NCBI GenBank assembly: GCA_023958085.1
Contig: JAMLGI010000003.1
Span: 62,001 to 126,000 of the forward strand
Origin: Solirubrobacterales bacterium
Lineage (GTDB): Bacteria; Actinomycetota; Thermoleophilia; Solirubrobacterales; 70-9
Length of the DNA: 64,000 bases
Reading direction: 5' to 3'
The notes under the pieces were generated by a model that was not told the DNA's origin, did not search any database, and saw only the letters and a program-made list of their open reading frames with translations. Positions 52,272 to 60,099 of the stretch are shown here, in pieces; within the stretch, counting starts at the first letter, position 1, and each line of letters opens with the position of its first letter. The position numbers and the translations under genes are program-made.

Positions 52272-53075
52272 GTGCTGGACTGGGGCCGCGGAAAATACGA
52301 GCTGACCGCATCTCAGCTGGCCCCGATCGCGGACCTGGTGATCGACGCGGTGGAACCGGTCAACGGGAGGCGGCTGCTGGATATCGCCTGCGGCACCGGA
52401 AATGCGGCGCTCGAGGCAGCGAGACGCGGGGCGCGAGGTGTCGGGCTCGATGCGGCCCCGAGACTGCTTGCGGTGGCGGGCACCCGGGCTCGCCAGGAGG
52501 ATCTCGACCTCGACTGGATCGAGGCAGACATGACCGAACTGCCGTTTGACGAGGACAGCTTCGAGATCGTGACCTCGGTTTTCGGAACGATCTTTGGTGA
52601 TCCGGAACTGGTCGCGGCGGAGATCGGACGGGTGCTCGCCCCGACGGGACGGATGGCGATCACCTCCTGGGAGCCGACCGGAACGATGGAGAGGATCCGT
52701 CGCCTGATCGCCGAGCACGTCGCTGCGGCCGTCGGCGGGGAGGCAGCGGGCGGCGCGTCGCCGACCGGAGAGGAAGGCAACAACCCCTTCAACTGGGGCA
52801 GCACCGACGACCTGCGTGAACTGTTTGCCGACCACGGTCTGGTGGTCCAGTGCGAGGCCCACCGGCTCTCCTTCGAGACCGCCTCACCCGAGGACCAGAA
52901 TCAGATCTGGTTCGACCATCAGCCGATGTTTCTCGGACTGCGCGAGATCCTCGGCCCTGATGGGTACGAGGCCCTGCGGGACGAGACTCTCGCCGTGCTT
53001 CATGCCGAGAACGAGGACCCTGCGGCGATGCGGTTCACCTCCAGCTACCTGGTCACCTCGGGCAGTCCGGTCTGA
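52272..53075 (+). CDS. SAM-dependent methyltransferase, class I
   Basis: 267 residues, GTG start. The SAM-binding motif I is LLDIACGTGNAALEAARRGA, followed by GLDAAPRLL and the post-motifs DWIEADMTELPFDEDSFEIVTSVFGTIF and EIGRVLAPTGRMAITSW. This is the UbiE/COQ5-like or type-11 methyltransferase fold. The substrate is not evident. It follows the peroxiredoxin gene by 3 nt. Confidence 0.85.
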   Translation: MLDWGRGKYELTASQLAPIADLVIDAVEPVNGRRLLDIACGTGNAALEAARRGARGVGLDAAPRLLAVAGTRARQEDLDLDWIEADMTELPFDEDSFEIVTSVFGTIFGDPELVAAEIGRVLAPTGRMAITSWEPTGTMERIRRLIAEHVAAAVGGEAAGGASPTGEEGNNPFNWGSTDDLRELFADHGLVVQCEAHRLSFETASPEDQNQIWFDHQPMFLGLREILGPDGYEALRDETLAVLHAENEDPAAMRFTSSYLVTSGSPV

Positions 53076-53089
53076 GCCGGCCCCGTCCC

Positions 53090-54094
53090 TCAGGCGGTCA
53101 GAACGTAGCCAAGGAAGATCGCGTAGAGCAGGGCCCAGATCGCGATCGCCGGCTTGCCGAACTCGCCCCGGACCCGAAGCGTGATGTAAGCGACAACCCC
53201 GCCGATCAGCCCCAGCACCATCGAGGCGACGGCGAATCTGTCCAGGGACCAGTCGATGAAGACCATGCCGAAAAAGATCGGGATGGTGGACTGGAAGACC
53301 ATCGCCCCGGTGATGTTGCCGAGGGCCAGCGCATCCTTGCCCTCACGCACCCAGAAGTAGCTGTTCGCCTTCTCCGGAAGCTCGGTCGCCAGCGGAGCGA
53401 GAATCAGGGAGAGCACGATTGCGGACACTCCGAGCGACTCGGCGATCCCGATCAGCTCGTGGACGAAAAGGTGGGCGCCGCCGACCATCGCGCCCAGTCC
53501 GATCAGGAGCTGGAGGCCGATCAACCCGTTCGGCGGACTGGATCCGGCACGGTTGGGCCGCCGATCCATGATCAACGAATTGAGTTCGTGGCTCTCGCTC
53601 ACGTCACCGCTGCTGCGGATGGTCAGGGCGACGTAGCCAACGTAGGCGAACAGGAAGCAGATTCCGGCCGCCACCTCGACCCAGTTCGGGGTCTCCACCA
53701 CCCCGATCAGCAAAGCCAGACCGAAGAACCCGAGAAAGAACAGGAGGTCGCGATCGAGGGTCTCCACGTGCACGTCGAGCTTGCGCCCGGTCGGTCGTCG
53801 CCGAACGTACGAGATCGCGGCAAGTCCGACCAGGGCCATCGCCACGGTCGCCAGCAGGAAGGGAGCCCCGACGATCGCGCCGACCGCCACCTCGTCACTT
53901 CCGGCCACCCCGCCGATGATCGCGACGATCGGGATCAGGGTCTCCGGCATCGCCGTCCCGACCGCGGCGAGGATCGAGCCGACGGCGCCCTCCCCCAGGT
54001 TCATCTTGTGGCCGAGCCACTCGATCGCGTTGGTGAAAAAGAGGGCCCCCGCGAGGATGATCGCGAAGCTGAGGAGAAGTAGAATTCCGTTCAT
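53090..54094 (-). CDS. CaCA-family cation (Na+/Ca2+-type) exchanger
   Basis: 334 residues with about 10-11 helices in two halves. The alpha-1 repeat is near AVGTAMPETLIPIVAIIGG and the alpha-2 repeat near LSLILAPLATELPEKANSYF, each with a conserved acidic residue flanked by Pro. The family moves Ca2+ or Na+/K+ across the membrane. The start is coupled to the upstream lipoprotein (4-bp overlap). Confidence 0.88.
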   Translation of the reverse strand: MNGILLLLSFAIILAGALFFTNAIEWLGHKMNLGEGAVGSILAAVGTAMPETLIPIVAIIGGVAGSDEVAVGAIVGAPFLLATVAMALVGLAAISYVRRRPTGRKLDVHVETLDRDLLFFLGFFGLALLIGVVETPNWVEVAAGICFLFAYVGYVALTIRSSGDVSESHELNSLIMDRRPNRAGSSPPNGLIGLQLLIGLGAMVGGAHLFVHELIGIAESLGVSAIVLSLILAPLATELPEKANSYFWVREGKDALALGNITGAMVFQSTIPIFFGMVFIDWSLDRFAVASMVLGLIGGVVAYITLRVRGEFGKPAIAIWALLYAIFLGYVLTA

Positions 54095-54690
54095 TCGGCA
54101 GTGCCGCTTTCTCCGGCGAGCGAAAACCGGATTCTGGTTGGCGGAGAAGCATTATCGGGGTCATCGAGGGTGAGCGTCAGGTCGAGCCGGTCGAGCGCTC
54201 CGCTCGCTCGGTCTCCGTAGAGGTCAAATCCGACCCGGGTGAGACCGTTTTCCAGGCTCTCGGCGGAGAGCCCGGGACGAATCGTGCCGGTCGCCCCCGC
54301 CCGGGCGGCCGCCCGCACCAGGACTCCGGTGTCGAGGGTCCCGGAGATGTGATCGACCGCCCTGTCGCCGCTGCCGCTCTCGCCTTCGTACCTGAGATCT
54401 TCCGCCAGGTCACGAAATCCCCGCCTGGAATCGCCGAGGGCAACTCGCAGTTGGCGCAGAACCGGTTCCGGCACATCCAGAACCCGTTCCTCGAGCGGTC
54501 GGTCCTCATAACCGAGGGACTGAACCCGAACCGTGGCCCCGGCGAGAGCGGTCTTGAGGCTGTTCGGCTGCATCGCCCGATCCATGACCTGTTGAGGGTC
54601 TGGCGGCGAAGACTCGCCCCCACAGCCGACCGCGAGCGCCCCGGAAGAAACCGCCAGGAACAGGGCTAGAGTGACCAGAATCCGTTTCAA
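54091..54690 (-). CDS. Lipoprotein of unknown function (LppX/LprAFG-like size)
   Basis: 199 residues, TTG start. Signal peptide ILVTLALFLAVSSGALAVGCGG; the lipobox is loose (ALAVGC). The mature part has no known motif but contains alternating beta pattern (VRVQSLGYEDRPLEE, LDLTLTLDDPDN) and resembles exported lipid-binding lipoproteins in style only. Shares a back-to-back promoter with the ArsA-type ATPase gene. It overlaps the exchanger start by 4 nt. Confidence 0.72.
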   Translation of the reverse strand: MKRILVTLALFLAVSSGALAVGCGGESSPPDPQQVMDRAMQPNSLKTALAGATVRVQSLGYEDRPLEERVLDVPEPVLRQLRVALGDSRRGFRDLAEDLRYEGESGSGDRAVDHISGTLDTGVLVRAAARAGATGTIRPGLSAESLENGLTRVGFDLYGDRASGALDRLDLTLTLDDPDNASPPTRIRFSLAGESGTAE

Positions 54691-54699
54691 GAGGGGAGC

Positions 54700-54711
54700 A
54701 GGCTATACGCT
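54700..54711. promoter_or_regulatory. Bidirectional promoter core (lipoprotein / ArsA ATPase)
   Basis: TAGCCT on the minus strand (54700-54705) directly abuts TACGCT on the plus strand (54706-54711). Each lies 9 nt before its start codon (54690 and 54721). The intergenic space is only 30 bp, so any -35 elements lie inside the opposite gene. Confidence 0.6.
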
Positions 54712-54720
54712 CGCTGCCCG

Positions 54721-55920
54721 ATGCCACCACGGACGATCCTCTACACGGGCAAGGGCGGAGTCGGCAAGACCTCGGTTGCTGCCGCGACTGCACGTCGCTG
54801 CGCGGCACTCGGGCGCCGCACCGTGATCGTCTCGACCGACCCCGCCCACAGTCTCGCCGACGCGGTCGGCACCGAACTGGGACCGGATCCGGTCGGGATC
54901 GACCGCAACCTGTGGGGTCAGGAGGTGATCGCCGAAACCGAGATGCGCCGCCACTGGGATCGGGTCGGCACCTGGATGGCCGGCCTGCTCCTGAATCAGG
55001 GTGTGGACCGGATCCGGGCCGAGGAACTGACCGTCCCTCCCGGCCTGGGTGAGCTGTTCTCCCTGCTTCAGATCAAGCGACACTGGGAGGAAGGCGAGTT
55101 CGACGTCGTGATCGTCGACTGCGCCCCGAGCGGAGAAACGCTCCGGCTGCTCGGCTACCCCGAGATCGCAGGATGGTGGATGCGGAGGCTCTTTCCCGGA
55201 AACCGCAAGCTGCTCGGGGCAGCGGCGCCGCTGGCCAAGGCGCTGGATGTCCCCCTGCCCGAGCCCGAGCTTGTCGATGAGGTCGAGCTGCTGCTGGACA
55301 ACCTGGTGACCATGGACGCAATCCTCCGCGACCACCGTCACTGTTCGATCCGACTGGTGATGAACCCGGACCGGATGGTGATCGACGAGGCCCGCCGGAC
55401 CTTCGCCCATCTCGGGCTTTTCGGCTACCTGACCGACGCGGTGATCGTCAACCGGCTGTTCCCGCCCGAAGTCGAGGGAACGTACTTCGAGTCGTGGCGC
55501 AGCCGCCAGACCGAGCATCTGAACGTGGTCGAGGAGGGGTTCGCCCCGGTGCCGGTGCTCACCTCCCGCTTTTTCGAGCAGGAGGTGGTCGGAACCGGGA
55601 TGCATGAGCTGCTGGCGGACGAGCTCCACGGCGACCGTGATCCCGGTGAGATCCTCCATCGCGGCCTGGCCCGGGAGATCACCACCGGACGAAACGGGAC
55701 CCGGATCCGGATCAGTGCCCCGTTCACGGAAAAGGAAGAGATCCGGGTCCAGCAGCACGGGGACGAGCTGATCGTCTCGGCCGGTGAGCTTCGCCGCACT
55801 ATCATCCTGCCGTCGGGGCTTGCCCGTCGCAGTCCGGACCAGGCAAGGTTCGAAGACGGTGTCCTAGAGATCACTTTCAGTCAGGAAAATGACCCGGAAC
55901 CACAAACAGTCCCCGAGTGA
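54721..55920 (+). CDS. ArsA/Get3-type ATPase
   Basis: 399 residues. P-loop YTGKGGVGKTSVAAATA (deviant Walker A with the signature Lys), switch I STDPAHSLADAVG and switch II region IVDCAPSGETLRLL; then a helical insertion, and a C-terminal beta-sandwich (ISAPFTEKEEIRVQQHGDELIV) resembling the HSP20-like domain of ArsA-HSP20 proteins. No arsenite genes are nearby, so metal efflux is not supported; a protein-targeting or chaperone role is equally possible. Confidence 0.88.
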   Translation: MPPRTILYTGKGGVGKTSVAAATARRCAALGRRTVIVSTDPAHSLADAVGTELGPDPVGIDRNLWGQEVIAETEMRRHWDRVGTWMAGLLLNQGVDRIRAEELTVPPGLGELFSLLQIKRHWEEGEFDVVIVDCAPSGETLRLLGYPEIAGWWMRRLFPGNRKLLGAAAPLAKALDVPLPEPELVDEVELLLDNLVTMDAILRDHRHCSIRLVMNPDRMVIDEARRTFAHLGLFGYLTDAVIVNRLFPPEVEGTYFESWRSRQTEHLNVVEEGFAPVPVLTSRFFEQEVVGTGMHELLADELHGDRDPGEILHRGLAREITTGRNGTRIRISAPFTEKEEIRVQQHGDELIVSAGELRRTIILPSGLARRSPDQARFEDGVLEITFSQENDPEPQTVPE

Positions 55921-56350
55921 GACCGCGACCGAGCCCGGCGCGGACCGTTTCTGGGGGGAGTTCTCCCGGACCGGTCGCAGCCGGGACGGCGGCAGCGGCC
56001 CCGAGTCGGACCGGGAGCCTGAACCGGAAGCGGACCGGGACGAGGCCACCGGGGCTGGAGACGGTCCGTCCGGGCATTCCGCCGGCGGGGAGTGCCTGGA
56101 GTGGTGTCCGATCTGCCGCTCGGCGGAACTGATCAGGACGTCGCTGACCCCGGAACTCCGAGAACAGGCCGAAAGCCTCCAGCGGGAAGCCGCACAGGTG
56201 TTCCAGGCCTTCCTGACCGCCTACGCCGAGCGAACCGGAAGCTCCTCAGCCGGAGACGCCCGGGACCAGGGCTCATCGGGCCGGGAAAAGCCCAAGGCCG
56301 ATCCCGCCGAGGCCGAGGAACCCGGGATCACCGAAATCCCCCTCGACTGA
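55889..56350 (+). CDS. Small Cys-containing partner of the ArsA-type ATPase
   Basis: 153 residues. It overlaps the end of the ATPase gene by 32 nt. Long acidic/Arg-Pro-rich flanks surround CLEWCPICRSAELIR, a compact zinc-ribbon-like CxxxCxxC, then an amphipathic helix (LREQAESLQREAAQVFQAFL). Such small proteins are often encoded directly after ArsA-like genes in actinobacteria, as far as I recall. Function unknown. Confidence 0.72.
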   Translation: MTRNHKQSPSETATEPGADRFWGEFSRTGRSRDGGSGPESDREPEPEADRDEATGAGDGPSGHSAGGECLEWCPICRSAELIRTSLTPELREQAESLQREAAQVFQAFLTAYAERTGSSSAGDARDQGSSGREKPKADPAEAEEPGITEIPLD

Positions 56351-56373
56351 CCAGCCAGGCCACCAACTGGTCG

Positions 56374-56466
56374 AACAGGTCTCGGATCACCAGCACTGCC
56401 GATCCGAGCCCGGGCAGCCCCTTCGATCAGAGCCCAAACAGGTCCCCGATCGCCAGTGCTGCCGAT
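56374..56466. repeat. Two direct 30-bp repeats
   Basis: The units 56374-56403 and 56437-56466 begin AACAGGTC and end CTGCCGAT, matching at 25 of 30 positions, with starts 63 bp apart. They lie between the ArsA partner gene and the long inverted repeat. Possibly remnants of a repeated or coding element. Confidence 0.65.
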
Positions 56467-56490
56467 GGGGGAGGGAAAGCGCCCAACCCA

Positions 56491-56636
56491 GCGGGTGGCC
56501 CGCAGGGGCCTCCAGAGCGGATGGATGCAAGGAACCGGAAGGAAACGGCCCGCGATCGTACCCACGTACCTGAGCTGGTCGTTTCCTTCCGGTGACGCCG
56601 CAGACGCCGCTCTGGTGGTTCCTGCGGGCCGCCCGC
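56491..56636. repeat. 146-bp long inverted repeat, MITE- or terminator-like
   Basis: Outer arms 56491-56520 and 56607-56636 match at 26 of 30 positions as inverted repeats. Inside, after a symmetric 13-nt unpaired stretch, ACCGGAAGGAAACG (56534-56547) pairs perfectly with 56580-56593. The central ~30 nt includes GTAC-CC-ACGTAC. It lies 5 bp from the PPK2 stop and 140 bp from the ArsA partner stop. The symmetric layout suggests a mobile miniature element or a large bidirectional terminator; no transposase is present in the window. Confidence 0.7.
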
Positions 56637-56640
56637 CCGC

Positions 56641-57393
56641 TCAGGGGAGTTTGAAATCCCACCGCCTGGCGCCGGCTTCGATCTCCTCAATCACCTTGTT
56701 GATCACGGCCACCCGGGCGTAGCGCTTCGAGTCGCCCGGGATCACGTGCCACCTGGAGTGTTCGCTCTCGGTGCGTTCGAACATCTCCTCGACGGCCGTC
56801 TCGTACGCATCCCGCTTCTCACGGTTTCGCCAGTCCTCGTCGGTGAGCTTCCACCGCTTCAGCGGGCTGCGTTCCCGGCTTTCGAACCGTCTCAGCTGCT
56901 CCTCGGCCGAGATGTGCATCCACAGTTTGACCATGATCACGCCTTCATCGACCAGGCTCTGCTCGAAGTCCCGGATTTCGCCAAAGGCCCGCTGCCACTC
57001 GTCCGGCCGGGCGAACCCCTCGATCCGTTCGACCAGCACCCGCCCGTACCAGGTGCGGTCAAAGATCGCCATGCCGCCCCAGCCCGGGATCGCCGGCCAG
57101 AAACGCCACAGAAAGTGGTGCCGGGCCTCGTCGGGGGTTGGCGCAGCGAACTGGGAGACCCGGACGTGGCGGGGATCGATCGGTGCGACCAGCCGCTTGA
57201 TCGCGCCGCCCTTCCCGGCGGCGTCCCAGCCTTCCAGCAGCACGCAGACCGGCGGGCCGAGCTCGCTGCTGCCGATCTGCCCGCCGAGCGCGAGCCGGAT
57301 CGCGGCCATTCGGCGCTGGGCGATTCCCAGCAGCCTCCGGCCTTCCTTCTTGCCGTAGTCGAGGCTCAGGTCGGCCTCGTCGAGTCTCCCCAT
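56641..57393 (-). CDS. ppk2: Polyphosphate kinase 2 (PPK2)
   Basis: 250 residues. Walker A GWDAAGKGGAIKRLV, FDRTWYGRVLVERIEGFA (the Walker B/lid region), QFAAPTPDEARHHFLWRFW and the late DWRNREKRDAYETAVEEMF match PPK2. It phosphorylates nucleotides with polyphosphate or the reverse. It is one-domain, so class I or III; the class cannot be fixed by eye. The ATG is 6 nt from TAGGGT. The gene diverges from the MoxR-type AAA gene across only 25 bp. Confidence 0.93.
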   Translation of the reverse strand: MGRLDEADLSLDYGKKEGRRLLGIAQRRMAAIRLALGGQIGSSELGPPVCVLLEGWDAAGKGGAIKRLVAPIDPRHVRVSQFAAPTPDEARHHFLWRFWPAIPGWGGMAIFDRTWYGRVLVERIEGFARPDEWQRAFGEIRDFEQSLVDEGVIMVKLWMHISAEEQLRRFESRERSPLKRWKLTDEDWRNREKRDAYETAVEEMFERTESEHSRWHVIPGDSKRYARVAVINKVIEEIEAGARRWDFKLP

Positions 57394-57399
57394 GAACGC

Positions 57400-57412
57400 A
57401 CCCTAATACGCT
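57400..57412. promoter_or_regulatory. Bidirectional promoter core (PPK2 / MoxR-VWA)
   Basis: TAGGGT on the minus strand (57400-57405) and TACGCT on the plus strand (57407-57412) lie one nucleotide apart. Each sits exactly 6 nt before its start codon (57393 and 57419), so both transcripts would be leaderless. Confidence 0.65.
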
Positions 57413-57418
57413 TCCGCC

Positions 57419-58312
57419 ATGACCGTTTCCGCCCCCGCCGGCCCCGAGACTCCCGCCGAGGTCGCCGCCGCCCTGGCCGGGTCCTCCTATCTCGCCGACG
57501 ATTCGACCGCCCTGATCGCCTTCCTCGCGCAGCGCCTGGGAAAACCGGTGCTGGTAGAAGGGCCCGCGGGCGTCGGCAAGACCGAGCTGGCCAAGGCCCT
57601 CTCCCGGGCGACCGGACGAGAGCTGGTCCGGCTCCAGTGCTACGAGGGGCTCGATGAGGCCAAGGCGCTCTACGAGTGGAACTACCGCAAGCAGTTGCTC
57701 CGGATCCAGGCTTCCTCCGCGGCCGAGGGCAGCGAGAATGAACCGGTCGGGATGGGCGAGATCTTCACTCGCGAGTTCCTGCTCGAACGGCCACTGATGC
57801 GGGCGATCGCCAATCCGGAACCGGTGGTTCTGCTGATCGACGAGATCGACAAGACCGACCAGGAGTTCGAGGCGATGCTGCTCGAGCTGCTCTCCGACTT
57901 TCAGATCACGATCCCGGAGATGGGCCGGATCGAAGCGTCGACCCATCCCCTGGTTCTGCTGACCTCGAACAACTCCAGGGAGCTGACCGAGGCGCTCAAG
58001 CGCCGCTGCCTCTATCTCTGGCTGGACTATCCGGCGCCAGAACGGGAAGCGGAGATCATTCGCCTCCATGCACCAGAGATCGACCGGCAACTGGCCGACC
58101 GGCTGGTCGAGGTGATCGGAATGGTTCGGGAGCTCGACCTGAAGAAGCCCCCCTCGATCGCCGAGGCGATCGACTGGGCCCGGACCCTGGTCCTGCTCGG
58201 GGCCGAGGACATCGACGCCGACATCTTCCGGGACTCACTTTCGATCATCATCAAGCATCGGACCGACCTCGATCAGGTGGCCGAGCGGATCACCCCGCGG
58301 CTGGGCAAATGA
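57419..58312 (+). CDS. MoxR-family AAA+ ATPase
   Basis: 297 residues. Walker A GPAGVGKTELAKAL, Walker B VVLLIDEIDKTD, sensor 1 LTSNNSRELTEAL, arginine finger area RRCLYLWLDYPAPER. MoxR-type AAA proteins act as metal-insertion or folding chaperones with a VWA partner, here the next gene, whose ATG overlaps the stop (ATGA). Confidence 0.93.
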   Translation: MTVSAPAGPETPAEVAAALAGSSYLADDSTALIAFLAQRLGKPVLVEGPAGVGKTELAKALSRATGRELVRLQCYEGLDEAKALYEWNYRKQLLRIQASSAAEGSENEPVGMGEIFTREFLLERPLMRAIANPEPVVLLIDEIDKTDQEFEAMLLELLSDFQITIPEMGRIEASTHPLVLLTSNNSRELTEALKRRCLYLWLDYPAPEREAEIIRLHAPEIDRQLADRLVEVIGMVRELDLKKPPSIAEAIDWARTLVLLGAEDIDADIFRDSLSIIIKHRTDLDQVAERITPRLGK

Positions 58313-59742
58313 TTCGCCGGATCCTCGCCTTCTGCGAGGAGCTGCGCCGGGAAGGGATGAAGGTCGGGACGTCCGAGATCCAGGATGCCTTCCAGGCCCT
58401 GGCCGTCGTCCCCTGGACCGCCCCGGTTGACTTCCGGGAAGCGCTCGCGGGCACCCTGGCCAAATCACCGAAGGACCGGGAGATATTTGATCTCGTTTTC
58501 GACCGCTACTTCTTCCGGGCGACCGAGGCGGCGGCACTTGAACACGGTGTGGACGAGGCCGCAGCGCGGGCCGAACGGATGTCGGATGAGGTTCAGGATC
58601 TGCTCGACCCCGACGCCCTGGGTGAGGCAATCCGGGAGGCGATCGAGGCGGGTGACGAGGCGGCCCTCAACGAGTTGGCCCGACTGGCGATCGAGGCTTT
58701 TGGCCGCCGGGGGGAGAGTTCCGGCGTGGTCGGGGTCGACGTGCAGAGGATCCGGCGGGGGCTCGGGCTCACCCCGGCAGAGGCGGCAGATCCGAACTCG
58801 GATGATGATCGTTCGCCGATCGACCGGGAGCGGCTTTCGCTGTTCGAACGACAGCTTCGACGCGAACTCACCCGGCGACAGATCGAGCGTCAGGGTGAGC
58901 TGCCCCCGGCCCGGCCACTCTCCGAATTGAACCGTGCCCTGCCGATGCGGGGACCCCGGGATCTGGCCGAGGTCCATCGGGCCGTGGCCCGGATGAAGCG
59001 TCGGCTGGCCACCCTCGGCCACGACCCGCGCGGCAGCCGCCGCGGCCGGGTGGTCGACATCCGCCGGACGATACGGGCCTCACTTGAGACCGGAGGGGTT
59101 CCACTGAGGCTCCGCTACCGGCCGAAGCGACCGCGAAAGCCGGAGATATTCGTGCTCTGCGACGTCTCGACCTCGGTCAGCTCGGCCTCCACCTTCTTTC
59201 TCTCGGTGCTCCACGCGCTCCACGACTCCTTCCGCAGGCTGCGCAGTTTCGTCTTCATCGAACGAATCTCCGAGGTGACCGGAATCTTCGCCGACGAGCG
59301 GGACTTCGCGGCGATCGCCGACCGGATCACCGCCACCGGCGGGGTAGCCGACATCTCGGGTTACACAGACTACGGCCGGGTCTGGGGCGAGTTCCTCGAG
59401 GACGTCTCGCGTGATCTCGGCCCCCGGTCAACCGTGATCGTGCTCGGGGATGCCCGCACCAACGGCCGCCCTCCGGCCGAGGAAGCCTTCGCCCAGGTGA
59501 CCGCCAGGGCCGGCCGCACTTTCTGGCTCAACCCGGAGCCGGAGCTGTACTGGAACTACGGGGACTCGGTGATGAAGTCCTACATGCCGTTTCTCGACGG
59601 CGCGTTCGAGTGCTGGAAGACCGAACATCTGGAACTGTTCGCCGACGTGGTCGCCGGTGGGAGTCCACCACCGGAACACTCTCTGCGTCGCCCCCCCGTT
59701 TCGGGCCGCATCGGGGTGGCCGGGACCCGCCGGGTCCGATGA
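58309..59742 (+). CDS. VWA-domain protein, CoxE-like, partner of the MoxR ATPase
   Basis: 477 residues. An N-terminal helical domain (ILAFCEELRREGMKVGTSEI) and a charged middle (RRGRVVDIRRTIRASLE) are followed by a VWA domain with an intact MIDAS: FVLCDVSTSVSSAS (DxSxS), with later GYTDYGRVW and VIVLGDARTNGR. The pattern matches CoxE-type proteins that work with MoxR in maturing CO-dehydrogenase-like enzymes, but no cox genes are nearby. ATGA overlaps link it to both neighbours. Confidence 0.9.
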   Translation: MIRRILAFCEELRREGMKVGTSEIQDAFQALAVVPWTAPVDFREALAGTLAKSPKDREIFDLVFDRYFFRATEAAALEHGVDEAAARAERMSDEVQDLLDPDALGEAIREAIEAGDEAALNELARLAIEAFGRRGESSGVVGVDVQRIRRGLGLTPAEAADPNSDDDRSPIDRERLSLFERQLRRELTRRQIERQGELPPARPLSELNRALPMRGPRDLAEVHRAVARMKRRLATLGHDPRGSRRGRVVDIRRTIRASLETGGVPLRLRYRPKRPRKPEIFVLCDVSTSVSSASTFFLSVLHALHDSFRRLRSFVFIERISEVTGIFADERDFAAIADRITATGGVADISGYTDYGRVWGEFLEDVSRDLGPRSTVIVLGDARTNGRPPAEEAFAQVTARAGRTFWLNPEPELYWNYGDSVMKSYMPFLDGAFECWKTEHLELFADVVAGGSPPPEHSLRRPPVSGRIGVAGTRRVR

Positions 59743-59987
59743 AGCTCCGGGTCCGGCTGCAGCCACGGGCCGCAAGCAATGAACTGGCCGGCTGGCGGGA
59801 GGATCCGGAAACCGGCGAGCGGGTATTGATCGCCCGGGTGACCGCCCCGCCGGTCGACGGCAAGGCCAACGCAGCCCTGGTCAAACTGCTGGCAAAGGAG
59901 TACAGCCTGCCGAAGTCGAAAATCCGGATCCTCCGGGGCGAATCGTCGAGAGACAAGCTGATCGAGCTGGACCGGGCCGGAAGGTAG
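59739..59987 (+). CDS. DUF167/YggU-family protein
   Basis: 82 residues. KLRVRLQPRAASNELAGW, VTAPPVDGKANAALVKLLAK and SKIRILRGESSRDKLIEL are the compact YggU/DUF167 blocks. A small alpha/beta protein of unknown role. The ATG overlaps the VWA stop as ATGA; the frame extends further upstream through that gene, so this start is chosen. Confidence 0.9.
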   Translation: MKLRVRLQPRAASNELAGWREDPETGERVLIARVTAPPVDGKANAALVKLLAKEYSLPKSKIRILRGESSRDKLIELDRAGR

Positions 59988-60099
59988 GTCGTTCGACCCC
60001 GGCTTCCGCGGAACCTCGGCCAGAAGAAGCACCGCCCGACGAAGCTGGGCACGTATGCCGCCACCAGGACCGGCATGGGTGTCCACCTGCTGGTTGTTG

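Noticed and set aside
59988-60099. Possible small gene between the DUF167 and nuclease genes
   Set aside because: 112 bp with no start/SD combination and no conserved-looking peptide.
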